Position numbers and translations under genes: made by a program | The notes under the pieces: model-generated | The model's input: only the letters and a program-made list of their open reading frames with translations | The model's database searches: none | What the model was told of the DNA's origin: nothing | In this document: one piece after another, positions 1 through 9,530 of the stretch | Layout of the letters: each line of letters opens with the position of its first letter | Position numbering within the stretch: position 1 is the first letter of the stretch | NCBI RefSeq assembly: GCF_003097515.1 | Contig: NZ_CP029188.1 | Coordinates: 2,606,501-2,670,500 of the forward strand | Length of the DNA stretch: 64,000 nt | Source of the DNA: Streptomyces tirandamycinicus | Lineage (GTDB): Bacteria; Actinomycetota; Actinomycetes; Streptomycetales; Streptomycetaceae | Direction of reading: 5' to 3'

Positions 1-309
1 CCGGCCGTCCTCGGCGATGACGACCGTGTTGACGGCCTCGACGGCGGCGGCGGTGTCGCTGATCCCGTCGAGCAGCGGGATGACCGCGCGCTTCAGCGGC
101 ATGGTCAGCGACAGCCCGGCCCAGCTCGCGTCCAGTCCCTGGAGGAAGCCCTCCAGGTCCGCCTCGGTCACCTCGACCCGGTCGTAGGACCAGCCGGTCA
201 GGCCGAGTGCCGCGTAGGCGGCGCGGTGGAGCACGGGGGAGAGCGAGTGGGCGATGGGGGAACCCAGGACCGCGGCCCGGCGCGGTTCAGTTGCCGCCGC
301 GCGTTCCAT
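1..309 (-). CDS. aroE: shikimate dehydrogenase, N-terminal part (gene runs off the left edge)
   Basis: NADPH-dependent reduction of 3-dehydroshikimate to shikimate in aromatic amino acid synthesis. The visible 103 codons begin MERAAATEPRRAAVLGSP and contain the shikimate-binding signature SPIAHSLSP near residue 17, followed by a TMPLK motif that carries the usual catalytic lysine. The ATG at 309 lies 23 nt inside the 3' end of mltG, so the gene is the last visible member of the alaS operon and is probably translationally coupled. The C-terminal NADP domain is outside the window. Confidence 0.93.
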   Translation of the reverse strand, partial: MERAAATEPRRAAVLGSPIAHSLSPVLHRAAYAALGLTGWSYDRVEVTEADLEGFLQGLDASWAGLSLTMPLKRAVIPLLDGISDTAAAVEAVNTVVIAEDGR

Positions 310-2071
310 TGAACTTCTCCTTGAGCTTCTCGAAGTCCGCGTGCGTCCTGGCGTACTCGGTCTTCTCCTTGCCGTCCGTCGCCACGAAGTACAGCCAGCC
401 GTCCGAGGTCGGGGTGATCGAGGCGTTCAGCGCCGTCAGGTCGGGGTTGCCGATGGGACCGGGCGGCAGCCCCTTCTGGGTGTACGTGTTGTACGGGTCC
501 TGGTTGCTGTTGATCTCCCGCTCACTGATGTCGATCTTGCTTTGGCCCTTGAGGTAGTTGAAGGCCGAGTCGAACTGCAGCAGCTGGTTGGTCTCGGTGT
601 TGGTGGGCTTCAGACGGTTGTAGACGACCTCGGCCATCTTCCGGTAGTCGTCCTCGTTCTTGCCCTCGGCCTGCACCAGGCTGGCCACCGTGATCAGTTC
701 CCAGGCGTTCTTCAGCTTGAGCTGCTTCGCCTTGGCCTCGAGGTCGATCTTCCCGTACTCCTGGTTGGCCCGGGCGACCATGGCCTTGAGGATGGTCTCC
801 GGCCTGGAGCCCGGCGCGACCGGGTAGGTGGCCGGGTAGAGGAATCCTTCCAGCGGGTCCTTGACGTTCTCGTGGTTCCGGGCCCACACGGGGAGTCCGA
901 GGTTCCCGGCCTCCTTGCGGGCGACGGACTGCGTCGTGCCGGCGTCGAGCTCGAGACGTTTGTCGATCAGCGCGTAGATCGCCGCGTTCCGCGCACCCTC
1001 GGCGATGCTGAGGGCGTTGCGGTTGTTCGGGTCGAGCATCGCCTTGACGGCTTCCTCGGCCGACATCCCCTTCTTGAGGGTGTAGACGCCGTCCTGGATC
1101 TTGGTGCCGCGTGGGTTGTCGTTCTGGGCGGAGACGAAGGCGTCGACGCTCTTCACGACCCCGGCCTTCTTCAGCGCGCTGCCGATGTCCGTACCGCTCG
1201 CGCCCAGGGCGATCTCGACCTGCACGCTTCCGCTGCCGGGGCCGTCGAAGTCGGGGGCCTCACCGAACTGCCCCTGCCAGAACTGGTAGCCGACGTAGGT
1301 CGCGCCGCCGGCACCACCGACCAGGACCAAGGCGACGAAGAGGCAGGCGAAGCCGTTGCGGCCCTTCTTCTTCTTGGCCGCGCCGCGCCCGTCCCCGCCA
1401 CGCCGGGGCGTCCCGCCCGGTGTGCCGCCGGGCTCGTCGGCGTCGCGGTCGTCCCCCGTGAAGAACGGGTGGTCCTCCTCCTGCCGCTCCGACGGGCGGT
1501 CGCCGTCCGCCGGGGAGGGCCGCGCTTCCGGTGGCTGCGGCTCGGTGCGGTGCCCGGGGGGCTGGGGCGGCGGGTAGGCGTCGGGGGTGCCGTAGTGGTC
1601 GGCGCCGTCGCCGTAGGGGGCGGGCCCCGGGTCGTACGGCATCACGGGCTGCCCGCCGGCGTCCCAGGCGGGGTCGTACGGTCGGCCGGCGTAGTCCTGG
1701 GCGCCGTACTGGCCGGTTGCGTACTGGCCGGTGCCGTACTGCTGCTGGTATTGCTGCGGCTCGTACTGCCCCTGGCCGTGCTGCTCCTGGCCGTACCCGC
1801 CTTGACCGTACTGGTCCTGGCCGTACTGGTCCTGGCCGTACTGGTCCTGGCCGTACTGGTCCTGGCCGTAGTGCTGCTGATGACCGGTCCGATACTGGTC
1901 GCCCTCCTGGTGGGCCTGGTCCTGCGGCTGCTGCGGGTACTGCTGCTGCGGCCGGCCGCCGTAGGACGCGGGGCCGGCGCCGCCCTGCTGCCCTCTCCAC
2001 CCCTGGTCCCCGTACAAGGGATCCTCGGGGTGCCACGGTTCGGAGCCGGGGCTCCGGCCATATCCAGTCAT
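287..2071 (-). CDS. mltG: endolytic transglycosylase MltG (YceG family)
   Basis: Membrane-anchored lytic transglycosylase that cuts nascent peptidoglycan strands and ends their polymerisation. The 594-aa protein has an unusually long disordered cytoplasmic N-terminus of about 235 residues, rich in Gln, Tyr, Gly and Pro, with GQDQY pentapeptides repeated near residues 68-88. A Lys-rich stretch and a single membrane helix follow at about 241-263, then an extracellular YceG domain. The catalytic glutamate should be the one in VQAEGKNEDD. The typical enterobacterial protein is about 340 aa, so the extra length is the N-terminal tail. ATG at 2071 follows AGGGGAT. It lies between ruvX and aroE in the alaS operon. 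Confidence 0.93.
   Translation of the reverse strand: MTGYGRSPGSEPWHPEDPLYGDQGWRGQQGGAGPASYGGRPQQQYPQQPQDQAHQEGDQYRTGHQQHYGQDQYGQDQYGQDQYGQDQYGQGGYGQEQHGQGQYEPQQYQQQYGTGQYATGQYGAQDYAGRPYDPAWDAGGQPVMPYDPGPAPYGDGADHYGTPDAYPPPQPPGHRTEPQPPEARPSPADGDRPSERQEEDHPFFTGDDRDADEPGGTPGGTPRRGGDGRGAAKKKKGRNGFACLFVALVLVGGAGGATYVGYQFWQGQFGEAPDFDGPGSGSVQVEIALGASGTDIGSALKKAGVVKSVDAFVSAQNDNPRGTKIQDGVYTLKKGMSAEEAVKAMLDPNNRNALSIAEGARNAAIYALIDKRLELDAGTTQSVARKEAGNLGLPVWARNHENVKDPLEGFLYPATYPVAPGSRPETILKAMVARANQEYGKIDLEAKAKQLKLKNAWELITVASLVQAEGKNEDDYRKMAEVVYNRLKPTNTETNQLLQFDSAFNYLKGQSKIDISEREINSNQDPYNTYTQKGLPPGPIGNPDLTALNASITPTSDGWLYFVATDGKEKTEYARTHADFEKLKEKFNGTRGGN
1800..1872 (-). repeat. 15-bp tandem repeat coding GQDQY in mltG
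   Basis: About four to five copies of a 15-bp unit (plus strand GTACTGGTCCTGGCC) lie in frame inside mltG and encode repeated GQDQY. The copies are almost identical at the DNA level, which points to recent slippage. Because the unit is a multiple of three, copy-number change keeps the reading frame. Confidence 0.9.
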
Positions 2072-2174
2072 CGATCCCCTAGAGCCGCGAGACGGGCGCC
2101 GGACGCTCCGCCTCTACGTTGTGCGGCGGCTGTTCGAACACCGCCGCATCGCGCGGAACGTTACCGTATCGCGA

Positions 2175-2639
2175 TCAGATGACCACTTCGACGCCCTCGC
2201 CCGGGGGACGCCCCGAGGTCCGTTCGGACTCCAGGGCGTTCTGAAGGATGACGACCGCCGCTGCCTGGTCGATGACGGACCGGCCCTTTCTGGACTTCAC
2301 GCCCGAGGCCCGGAGCCCCTGGCCGGCCGTGACCGTGGTCATCCTCTCGTCGACCAGTCGCACCGGTACCGGATGGATGCCGTGGGCGAGGGCCTGGGCG
2401 AAGGCGCGGACCTTGGCCGCGGCGGGGCCTTCGCCACCGCTCAGCGAGCGGGGCAGGCCCACGACCACCTCGATCGGCTCGTACTCCTCGACCAGTTGCC
2501 GCAGCCGCCGGTGGGCGGCCGGGACGTCCCGCCCCGGCACGGTCTCGACGGGGGTGGCGAGGACCCCGTCGGGGTCGCACGAGGCGACCCCGATCCGGGC
2601 GTCCCCGACGTCGATCGAGAGACGGCGTCCTCTGCGCAT
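2175..2639 (-). CDS. ruvX: Holliday junction resolvase-like RuvX (YqgF)
   Basis: RNase H-fold protein of the YqgF/RuvX family, linked to Holliday junction resolution and to rRNA maturation. The 154 residues begin with the family signature LSIDVGDARIGVASCD, whose first Asp is a metal ligand; VVVGLPRSLSGGEGPAA and the C-terminal DQAAAVVIL carry the other conserved acidic positions. The ATG at 2639 overlaps the alaS stop by one base (TGATG), so it is co-translated with alaS. Gene order alaS-ruvX-mltG-aroE is standard in actinobacteria. Confidence 0.94.
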   Translation of the reverse strand: MRRGRRLSIDVGDARIGVASCDPDGVLATPVETVPGRDVPAAHRRLRQLVEEYEPIEVVVGLPRSLSGGEGPAAAKVRAFAQALAHGIHPVPVRLVDERMTTVTAGQGLRASGVKSRKGRSVIDQAAAVVILQNALESERTSGRPPGEGVEVVI

Positions 2640-5323
2640 CAGGCCGTCTCGGCGACCAGGCGCTCGACGGCGTCGATGGCGTCGCCGATCGCCTCCGGGT
2701 TCTGTCCGCCGCCCTGGGCGACGTCCGGCTTGCCGCCGCCACCGCCGCCGAGAGTCTTGGCGGCGGCACGGACCAGCTCACCGGCCTTGAGCCCGCGCTC
2801 GCGGGCGGCCTCGTTGGTGGCGATGACGGTCAGCGGGCGGCCGTTGGCCGTGGTGAACAGCGCCACGACCGCGGGGCGGTCGCCGGCCCCCGGCAGTTGC
2901 TGCAGCCGGCCGCGGACGTCGAGGACCAGCTTGCGCAGGTCGTCGGCGGAGGTGCCGTCCGGGACCCGGCCGGTGACCAGCGCGGTGCCGCGGACGTCCC
3001 TGGCGCCCTCGGCCAGACCGGCGGCGGCCTGGAGCACCTTCTCGGCGCGGAACTTCTCGATCTCCTTCTCGGCGTCCTTCAGCTTGCCGAGCATGCCGGC
3101 GATCTTCTCCGGGAGCTCCTCCGGACGTCCCTTGACCAGCTCCTGGAGCTGGGCGACGACCGTGTGCTCCCTGGCGAGGAAGTGGTAGGCGTCGACGCCG
3201 ACGAGGGCCTCGATACGGCGCACACCGGAACCGATCGACGACTCGCCGAGCAGCTTCACCAGGCCCAGCTGCGAGGTGTTGTGGACGTGCGTGCCACCGC
3301 ACAGCTCCTTGGAGAAGTCGCCGATGGTGACGACCCGGACCCGCTCGCCGTACTTCTCGCCGAACTCGGCGATGGCGCCCTGCTTCCTGGCCTCGTCGAT
3401 GCCCATGACCTCGGCCTGGACGTCGAGCTCACGGGCCAGCACCTCGTTGATCCGCTGCTCGACGTCGGTCAGCACGGTGCCGGGGACGGCGGACGGCGAA
3501 CCGAAGTCGAAGCGGAACCGGCCCGGGGAGTTCTCGGAGCCGGCCTGGGCGGCCGTCGGGCCGAGGGCGTCCCGGAGGGCCTGGTGAGTGAGGTGGGTGG
3601 CGCTGTGGGCGCGGGCGATGGCGCGGCGGCGCCGGACGTCGATGGCGGCGTGGGCGGAGGCGCCCACGGTCACCTCGCCCACCTGCACCGACCCCTTGTG
3701 CACGGAGACGCCCGGAACCGGCTGCTGCACATCGCGGACCTCGATGACCGCGCCGCTGTCGAGCCTGATCCGGCCCTGGTCGGCGAGCTGGCCGCCGCCC
3801 TCGGCGTAGAACGGGGTGCGGTCGAGGACGACCTCGACCTCGTCGCCCTCGGAGGCGGCGGGCGAGGGCACTCCGTCGACGAGCAGGCCGACGACGGTCG
3901 ACTCGCCCTCGGTGTGCGTGTAGCCGGTGAACTCGGTCGCACCGGAGGCGTCGGCGACCTCGCGGTACGAGGACAGGTCGGCGTGGCCGGTCTTCTTGGC
4001 CTTGGCGTCGGCCTTGGCCCGCTCCCGCTGCTCCTTCATCAGCCGGCGGAAGCCGTCCTCGTCCACGGTCAGGCCCTGTTCGGCGGCCATCTCGAGGGTG
4101 AGGTCGATCGGGAAGCCCCAGGTGTCGTGGAGCAGGAAGGCCTTGTCGCCGGAGAGGACGGTCGAGCCGGCGTCGCGGGCCTCGGTGACGGCGCCGTCCA
4201 GCACGTTGGTGCCGGCGTTCAGCGTCTTGAGGAAGCGGGCCTCCTCGGCGAGCGCGACGGTCTCGACGCGCTTGCGGTCGGTCTCCAGCTCCGGGTACTG
4301 CTGCCCCATGGTCTTGATCACCACGTCGACCAGCGCGGCGACGACGGGGCCGGTGGCGCCGAGGAGCCGCATGTTGCGGATGGCGCGGCGCATGATGCGG
4401 CGCAGCACATAGCCGCGGCCCTCGTTGCCGGGTGTGACGCCGTCGCCGATGAGCATCACGGACGTGCGGATGTGGTCGGCGACCACGCGGAGCGACACGT
4501 CCGACTCGTGGCTGTCGCCGTAGCGGACGCCGGTGAGCTCCGTGGCCTTGTCGATGACGACGCGCAGGGTGTCCGTCTCGTACATGTTCCGCACGCCCTG
4601 CAGGATCATGGCGAGGCGTTCGAGGCCGAGTCCGGTGTCGATGTTCTTGCTCGGCAGGTCGCCGACGATCTCGAAGTCCTCCTTGCCGGAGCCCTCGCCG
4701 CGCTCGTACTGCATGAAGACCAGGTTCCAGATCTCCACATAGCGCTCGTCGTTGACGGCCGGGCCGCCCTCGGGGCCGAACTCCGGGCCGCGGTCGTAGT
4801 TGATCTCCGAGCAGGGGCCGCACGGCCCGGGGACGCCCATGGACCAGAAATTGTCCTTCTTGCCCAGGCGCTGGATGCGCTCGGCGGGGACGCCCACGAC
4901 GTCGCGCCAGATGCGCTCGGCCTCGTCGTCGTCGAGGTAGACCGTGATCCAGAGCTTCTCGGGCTCCAGGCCGTAGCCGCCCTTGTCCTGCGGCGAGGTC
5001 AGCAGCTCCCAGGCGTACTTGATGGCCCCTTCCTTGAAGTAGTCGCCGAAGGAGAAGTTGCCGCACATCTGGAAGAACGTGCCGTGGCGGGTGGTCTTGC
5101 CGACCTCTTCGATGTCGGGGGTGCGCACGCACTTCTGCACGCTGGTGGCGCGCGGGGCGGGGGGCTTGGTCTCGCCCAGGAAGTACGGCTTGAAGGGGAC
5201 CATGCCGGCGTTGACCAGCAGCAGAGTCGGGTCGTCCGCGATGAGCGACGCCGAAGGCACGACGGTGTGCCCGCGCTCCTCGAAGAAGCTCAGCCAGCGG
5301 CGGCGGATTTCAGCCGACTCCAT
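2639..5323 (-). CDS. alaS: alanyl-tRNA synthetase
   Basis: Charges tRNA-Ala and edits mischarged Ser/Gly-tRNA-Ala. The 894-aa protein has the usual full length: class II catalytic core in roughly the first 450 residues ([13 protein letters not shown] start, [15 protein letters not shown]), an editing domain with HSATHL near residue 572 and CGGTHVH near 674 as zinc ligands, and a C-Ala domain ending in a Gly-rich segment ([18 protein letters not shown]). ATG at 5323 overlaps the upstream stop by one base (TGATG). Confidence 0.98.
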   Translation of the reverse strand: MESAEIRRRWLSFFEERGHTVVPSASLIADDPTLLLVNAGMVPFKPYFLGETKPPAPRATSVQKCVRTPDIEEVGKTTRHGTFFQMCGNFSFGDYFKEGAIKYAWELLTSPQDKGGYGLEPEKLWITVYLDDDEAERIWRDVVGVPAERIQRLGKKDNFWSMGVPGPCGPCSEINYDRGPEFGPEGGPAVNDERYVEIWNLVFMQYERGEGSGKEDFEIVGDLPSKNIDTGLGLERLAMILQGVRNMYETDTLRVVIDKATELTGVRYGDSHESDVSLRVVADHIRTSVMLIGDGVTPGNEGRGYVLRRIMRRAIRNMRLLGATGPVVAALVDVVIKTMGQQYPELETDRKRVETVALAEEARFLKTLNAGTNVLDGAVTEARDAGSTVLSGDKAFLLHDTWGFPIDLTLEMAAEQGLTVDEDGFRRLMKEQRERAKADAKAKKTGHADLSSYREVADASGATEFTGYTHTEGESTVVGLLVDGVPSPAASEGDEVEVVLDRTPFYAEGGGQLADQGRIRLDSGAVIEVRDVQQPVPGVSVHKGSVQVGEVTVGASAHAAIDVRRRRAIARAHSATHLTHQALRDALGPTAAQAGSENSPGRFRFDFGSPSAVPGTVLTDVEQRINEVLARELDVQAEVMGIDEARKQGAIAEFGEKYGERVRVVTIGDFSKELCGGTHVHNTSQLGLVKLLGESSIGSGVRRIEALVGVDAYHFLAREHTVVAQLQELVKGRPEELPEKIAGMLGKLKDAEKEIEKFRAEKVLQAAAGLAEGARDVRGTALVTGRVPDGTSADDLRKLVLDVRGRLQQLPGAGDRPAVVALFTTANGRPLTVIATNEAARERGLKAGELVRAAAKTLGGGGGGKPDVAQGGGQNPEAIGDAIDAVERLVAETA

Positions 5324-5670
5324 CAGTGGTCCTCATTCCGGTCGTACGGGCGCTTCTCGTCAAGCATCCCGTAGTGCTTCTTGTGGTGCTTGTGGTTTTC
5401 CAGGGCGGCCCGGCGGCGCTGCGCGGGCAGTGCCCGGCCGTCGGGGGAGTCGATACCCAGCGCCTCACCGAGCTCGGCCTCGCGCTGGGCCATCCCGGCC
5501 CGGACGTCGAGGGCGAAGTCCTTGAGGCGGTACCCGGTCTCGATCGCCTTGTTCGCCGCCTGGGCGGCGAGGCTCTCCGGGGTGAGCTGCCTGAGCTTGC
5601 GGTTGACCTTGGTGGTGGCCCACACGCCGGCGGCGGCGCCGGCGGTGAACCAGAACGCACGACGGAACAT
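5323..5670 (-). CDS. DUF6167 family small protein
   Basis: 115-aa conserved actinobacterial protein of unknown function. It starts [20 protein letters not shown], a short hydrophobic N-terminus that could be a membrane anchor, then a charged helical body and a His/Lys-rich tail ([13 protein letters not shown]). It sits between the DUF948 gene (6 nt upstream) and alaS (1 nt overlap) as streptomycetes usually have it, and its function is not known. The family name is from recall of this gene neighbourhood. Confidence 0.85.
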   Translation of the reverse strand: MFRRAFWFTAGAAAGVWATTKVNRKLRQLTPESLAAQAANKAIETGYRLKDFALDVRAGMAQREAELGEALGIDSPDGRALPAQRRRAALENHKHHKKHYGMLDEKRPYDRNEDH

Positions 5671-5676
5671 CGGGTC

Positions 5677-6126
5677 TCAGTCCTTCTGCTTCCGGCGCCT
5701 GGCGGCCGGTACGGTGCGGCCGACGACGATCGTGCGCCTCGACTGCGCGGGCGGCGCGCCGGCACGGTCGCGGCCGTCGCGGCCTTCGCGGCTCATCGCG
5801 CGGCGCACGCCGTAGCCGAACGCCGCGACCTTCACGAGCGGGCCGCCGAACGTCGAGGCGACGGTGGTGGAGAGCGCCGACGCGTTGGAGGTGACCTCCT
5901 GGACGTCGGAGGCGATGGCCTCGACCCGGTCGAGCTGGGTCTGCGCGGAGCGGACCGTGGCCGAGGCGTCGGCCAGCAGCGGCACGGCCTGCTCGGTCAC
6001 CTCCGCCATCAGCCGGGTGGTCGCCCTGAGCGTCTGGGCCAGCCTCACCAGCACCACGGCGAGGAAGGAGACCAGGATCGCCCAGAAGACGGCCACCAGG
6101 ATCCCGGCAACCTCTCCACCGGTCAC
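5677..6126 (-). CDS. DUF948 domain membrane protein
   Basis: 149-aa protein with one N-terminal membrane helix (about residues 7-28) followed by an amphipathic helical DUF948 segment (TTRLMAEVTEQAVPLLADAS) and a basic C-terminal tail. DUF948 proteins resemble chemotaxis-receptor coiled coils but have no assigned role. The GTG start at 6126 is preceded by GGGAG. It is the first gene of the DUF948-DUF6167-alaS-ruvX-mltG-aroE run. Confidence 0.85.
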   Translation of the reverse strand: MTGGEVAGILVAVFWAILVSFLAVVLVRLAQTLRATTRLMAEVTEQAVPLLADASATVRSAQTQLDRVEAIASDVQEVTSNASALSTTVASTFGGPLVKVAAFGYGVRRAMSREGRDGRDRAGAPPAQSRRTIVVGRTVPAARRRKQKD

Positions 6127-6306
6127 GCTGCACCGCTCCCTGCTCGTCGGGGGTCACTTCGAAAGTCCTCGTCCGACCCTATCGCGCCCGGGGTCGGCCC
6201 CCGTCATGGATCGGTGACCGCGGAAGGGGAGTTGCGGGGATTCTACGGGCCGCACCCGTCCGCGCACGCTCCGTGGCCACGGCGGCGGGGGCGCTGAACG
6301 CGAGAG

Positions 6307-6346
6307 CCCGCCGCTCCCCCACCCGTGAGGGCGGGAGGGCGGCGGG
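6307..6346 (-). terminator. hairpin terminator of rpsD
   Basis: GC-rich inverted repeat with outer arms CCCGCCGC and GCGGCGGG around a partly paired inner stem and a GTGA loop. It lies 35 nt beyond the rpsD stop and has no T tract. Confidence 0.7.
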
Positions 6347-6380
6347 CCGGGGCGCGAAGGCCGGTGGTACTGCCGCTGGG

Positions 6381-6992
6381 TCAGCGGGCGTAGTACTCGA
6401 CGACGAGCTGCTCGTCGCAGATCACCGGGATCTCCTTGCGGTTCGGCTCCCGGTCCAGGCGGAAGGCGAGCGCCTTGAGGTTGACCTGCAGGTAGCGCGG
6501 GGTCTCACCGTCGGGCGCGTAGCCACCCTCGCGGGCGACCTGGAACGGGTGCTTGTCGCGCGAGCGCTCGCGGACCGTGACGACGTCGTCCGGGCGGACA
6601 CGGAACGAGGGCTTGTCGACCTTGTGGCCGTTGACCTCGATGTGGCCGTGGACGACCATCTGACGGGCCTGGTAGATCGTCCGGGCGATGCCGGAGCGGA
6701 GCACCAGGGCGTCGAGACGGCGCTCGAGCTCGATGATCAGCGCCTCACCGGTCTTGCCCTGCACCTTGCTGGCGCGGTCGTAGGCGCGGACCAGCTGGCG
6801 CTCGGAGACGTCGTACTGCGCGCGAAGGCGCTGCTTCTCGAGCAGACGGACCTTGTAGTCCGAGTTCTGCTTGCGGCCGCGGCCGTGCTCACCCGGCGGG
6901 TAGGGGCGAGCCTCGAAGTACTTGACGGCCTTCGGCGTCAGGGCGATGCCGAGTGCACGCGACTTCTTGACCTTGGGTCGCGACTGGTTCAC
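6381..6992 (-). CDS. rpsD: 30S ribosomal protein S4
   Basis: Primary 16S rRNA-binding protein of the small subunit. The 203 residues show the usual S4 start ([14 protein letters not shown]), the [17 protein letters not shown] segment and the S4 RNA-binding domain ([30 protein letters not shown]). GTG at 6992 has a strong GGAGGTAGG ribosome site. It stands alone here, not in the alpha operon, as is common in streptomycetes. Its upstream region is shared with the iron-box gene on the other strand. Confidence 0.98.
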   Translation of the reverse strand: MNQSRPKVKKSRALGIALTPKAVKYFEARPYPPGEHGRGRKQNSDYKVRLLEKQRLRAQYDVSERQLVRAYDRASKVQGKTGEALIIELERRLDALVLRSGIARTIYQARQMVVHGHIEVNGHKVDKPSFRVRPDDVVTVRERSRDKHPFQVAREGGYAPDGETPRYLQVNLKALAFRLDREPNRKEIPVICDEQLVVEYYAR

Positions 6993-7014
6993 GGGGAACC
7001 TACCTCCATGTAAG

Positions 7015-7033
7015 TTAGGTGAGCCTTACCTTA
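7015..7033 (+). promoter_or_regulatory. iron box (DmdR/IdeR-type operator)
   Basis: The 19-mer TTAGGTGAGCCTTACCTTA matches the palindromic actinobacterial iron-repressor consensus (TTAGGTTAGGCTAACCTAA) at 15 of 19 positions. It ends 15 nt before the ATG of the DUF2470 gene and starts 22 nt upstream of the divergent rpsD start, so iron-dependent repression of the DUF2470 gene is expected. Confidence 0.82.
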
Positions 7034-7048
7034 TTCGAGGAGGACGTA

Positions 7049-7954
7049 ATGTCTCGACCGCATGGGATCCCCCTGCCCAGTGCGCATCGCAGTTCGGACG
7101 ACTCGACGGAATCGATGTCCGCTTGCGACGACGATGAACAAGGTCAGCCGCGTCCCAGGGAAGGCGCCCGGCAGCCCACCGAAGCCGAGCGCGTACGAAC
7201 CCTCGTTGAGAACAACGCCTCAGTATCCCTCACGCTGCCGGGTGCTCGCGACCACGGTCCCGGCTACTGGGAACCCGCCGCACGCACCGTCACCCCCGAG
7301 GGGGACGTCGTTCTCCTTGTGCCATGGGATTCTCCCACGGCCCGGGCGGCCGCCTGCGCCCAGGACGACGGCCCGTCCTGCGTGATGGAGATCACCGATG
7401 TCGCCCCCGTCGCGGTGCGGCAGCGGATCCGGGGCCGGGCCCGGCTGGCCGGGCGGCTCACCGCCGTGCTCGACGACGAGCGTGCGCGGTACGAACGGCT
7501 GCTCGCCGAGCGGCACCCCGGGCACTCCCCCGCGTACGCGGAGGCGGACCCTCCCGCCTGGATGCTCGTCCGGCTGGAGACCGATGAGGTCTCGGTGGAC
7601 GACCTGTGGGGTGCGGGCCGTGCCGCGCCCGCTGCCGTCGGGGCGGCGGAGCCGGACCCCGTCGCACGGCACGAGGCGGAGCTGCTGCAGCATCTGCACA
7701 CGGCGCACGGCGACCAGGTGCGCGGGCTGGCGGACCTCCTCGGGGAGCGCGGCGCCGCAGCGGGTCCCGCGGTACGGGAAGTGGTGCGGGAGGTGGTGCC
7801 GCTGGCCCTCGACCGCTTCGGGCTTCGGCTGCGCTGCTGCACCGCCGGGGGAGGCCGTACGTTCGACGTCCGTTTCGACTTCCCCGAGCCCGTGAACGGC
7901 ACCGGGGAGCTGCGGTACGCGATGCACACCCTCTTCGCCGCGGCCGCGGGATGA
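7049..7954 (+). CDS. DUF2470 domain protein, probably iron-regulated
   Basis: 301-aa protein with a flavin-reductase-like split-barrel start (VRTLVENNASVSLTL, GDVVLLVPWDS, VMEITDVAPVAVRQRIRGRARLAG) and a C-terminal DUF2470 region (ELLQHLHTAHGDQVRGL). DUF2470 is found in HugZ-type haem-degrading proteins, which fits the iron box just upstream. ATG 7049 was chosen because GAGGAGG lies 5 nt before it; an in-frame GTG at 7019 lies inside the iron box and is unlikely. No substrate can be read from the sequence; a role in haem or iron use is inferred from domain and operator. Confidence 0.85.
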   Translation: MSRPHGIPLPSAHRSSDDSTESMSACDDDEQGQPRPREGARQPTEAERVRTLVENNASVSLTLPGARDHGPGYWEPAARTVTPEGDVVLLVPWDSPTARAAACAQDDGPSCVMEITDVAPVAVRQRIRGRARLAGRLTAVLDDERARYERLLAERHPGHSPAYAEADPPAWMLVRLETDEVSVDDLWGAGRAAPAAVGAAEPDPVARHEAELLQHLHTAHGDQVRGLADLLGERGAAAGPAVREVVREVVPLALDRFGLRLRCCTAGGGRTFDVRFDFPEPVNGTGELRYAMHTLFAAAAG

Positions 7955-8006
7955 CCGGCGCCCTCCGCACCGCGGCCACGGGGCGGGGGCCGGGCGACGC
8001 GCCGGG

Positions 8007-8041
8007 CCGACGGGGCCGCCCACCCGGCGAGGGCCCGTCGG
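8007..8041. terminator. hairpin between convergent genes
   Basis: CCGACGGG pairs with CCCGTCGG around a 19-nt loop with further pairing. It lies between the DUF2470 gene and the convergent rarA and may end both transcripts. Confidence 0.5.
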
Positions 8042-8054
8042 GGGGCGGGACGGG

Positions 8055-9419
8055 TCAGGAACCCGGCGGTGTCTCGCCGCGCAGCCGCTCGCGGACCCTC
8101 TCCACCACGTCCGCGTAGCGCGCCTCCGCGCCGTACCGGGTCGGCTCGTAGTAGCGCTTGCCGTGGACGGCGTCCGGCGCGTACTGCTGCGGGGCGATCG
8201 CGCCCGGGACGTCGTGCGGATACACATAGCCCTGGGCGTGGCCCAGCTTCGCCGCGCCCTTGTAGTGGCCGTCGCGCAGATGGCGCGGGACCGGTCCGGC
8301 CAGTCCGCCCCGTACGTCCGCCAGGGCCGCGCCGATCGCCGTCGTGGCGGCGTTGGACTTCGGCGCCAGGGCCAGCGCGATGGTGGCGTGGCTCAGGGTG
8401 AGCGCGGCCTCCGGGAAACCGATCATCGCCACGGCCTGGGCGGCCGCGACGGCGGTCGGCAGCGCCGCCGGATCGGCGAGCCCGATGTCCTCACTGGCCG
8501 AGATCATCAGCCGCCGGGCGATGAACCGCGGGTCCTCCCCCGCCTCGATCATCCGCGCCAGGTAGTGCAGCGCCGCGTCCACGTCGGAGCCGCGGATGGA
8601 CTTGATGAGGGCGCTCGCCACGTCGTAGTGCTGGTCGCCGTCGCGGTCGTACTTCACCGCCGCCCGGTCGACCGTCTCCTCCACGGTCTGGAGGAGGATC
8701 GCCGTCTCGTCCTTGGCGAGGGCGGCCCCCGCCGCGGCCTCCAGCGCGGTCAGCGCTCGTCGGGCGTCTCCCCCGGCGATCCGCAGCAGATGGTCCTCGG
8801 AGTCGCCCGGCAGCGTCACGGCGCCGCCGAGGCCGCGCTCCTCGGTCAGGGCCCGGCGCAGCAGACCGCGCACGTCGTCGTCGGTGAGCGGCTCCAGCGT
8901 GAGCAGCAGGGAGCGGGAGAGCAGCGGGGAGATCACCGAGAAGTACGGGTTCTCGGTGGTGGCGGCGATCAGCGTCACCCAGCGGTTCTCGACGGCGGGG
9001 AGCAGGGAGTCCTGCTGGGCCTTGCTGAAGCGGTGGATCTCGTCGAGGAAGAGGACCGTCTCCTTGCCGAAGCCGCCCGCGGCCCGGCGGGCCCCGTCGA
9101 TGACGGCCCGGACCTCCTTGACTCCCGCGGTGATCGCCGACAGCTCCACGAAGCGCTTGTTGGTGGCCTTGGAGACGACGTACGCCAGGGTCGTCTTGCC
9201 GGTGCCGGGCGGGCCCCAGAGGATCACCGAGGAGGCTCCGGCGGGCCCGCCGGAGCCCTCGCCGACCAGCCGGCGCAGCGGGGACCCGGGCTTGAGCAGG
9301 TGCCGCTGGCCCACGACCTCGTCGAGGGTGCGCGGGCGCATGCGGACCGCCAGCGGGCTCGCGGACGGGTCCTTCTCCTGGCGTTCCTCGGCTGCGGCGG
9401 TGAAAAGATCGGGCTCCAC
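8055..9419 (-). CDS. rarA: replication-associated recombination ATPase RarA (MgsA)
   Basis: AAA+ ATPase of the RarA/MgsA/WRNIP1 family that acts at stalled replication forks. Seen are VVGQRHLL, Walker [10 protein letters not shown], Walker [10 protein letters not shown], sensor 1 AATTENPYF, and the MgsA C-terminal tetramerisation part ([38 protein letters not shown]). The start was placed at GTG 9419 because relatives begin [13 protein letters not shown]; an in-frame ATG at 9443 would add eight residues. No clear ribosome site decides between them. Confidence 0.93.
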   Translation of the reverse strand: MEPDLFTAAAEERQEKDPSASPLAVRMRPRTLDEVVGQRHLLKPGSPLRRLVGEGSGGPAGASSVILWGPPGTGKTTLAYVVSKATNKRFVELSAITAGVKEVRAVIDGARRAAGGFGKETVLFLDEIHRFSKAQQDSLLPAVENRWVTLIAATTENPYFSVISPLLSRSLLLTLEPLTDDDVRGLLRRALTEERGLGGAVTLPGDSEDHLLRIAGGDARRALTALEAAAGAALAKDETAILLQTVEETVDRAAVKYDRDGDQHYDVASALIKSIRGSDVDAALHYLARMIEAGEDPRFIARRLMISASEDIGLADPAALPTAVAAAQAVAMIGFPEAALTLSHATIALALAPKSNAATTAIGAALADVRGGLAGPVPRHLRDGHYKGAAKLGHAQGYVYPHDVPGAIAPQQYAPDAVHGKRYYEPTRYGAEARYADVVERVRERLRGETPPGS

Positions 9420-9497
9420 GTGACGAAGCCTATGTGAGGGCACCGACAGTCCCCGCCGGGGTGCCGGGCGGCGGGGAGATGGGGCCGTGCACCGTCC

Positions 9498-9524
9498 GGC
9501 CGGCGGACCGGCCGTCCGCCGGCC
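9498..9524 (-). terminator. hairpin terminator of the VKOR gene
   Basis: Perfect 11-bp stem GGCCGGCGGAC / GTCCGCCGGCC with a 5-nt loop, 7 nt after the stop of the VKOR gene. Confidence 0.75.
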
Positions 9525-9530
9525 CCGGGA

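Noticed and set aside
254-2182. Long open frame of 642 codons antisense to mltG
   Set aside because: High GC leaves antisense frames open. The minus strand here carries a recognisable MltG domain with a good ribosome site.
2897-5374. 825-codon plus-strand frame over alaS
   Set aside because: Shadow of alaS; low-complexity composition (Asp/Gly/Ala/Val/Leu) with no domain.
7019-7048. Earlier GTG start for the DUF2470 protein
   Set aside because: It lies inside the iron box, so the site would be within the coding region; ATG 7049 has an excellent ribosome site.
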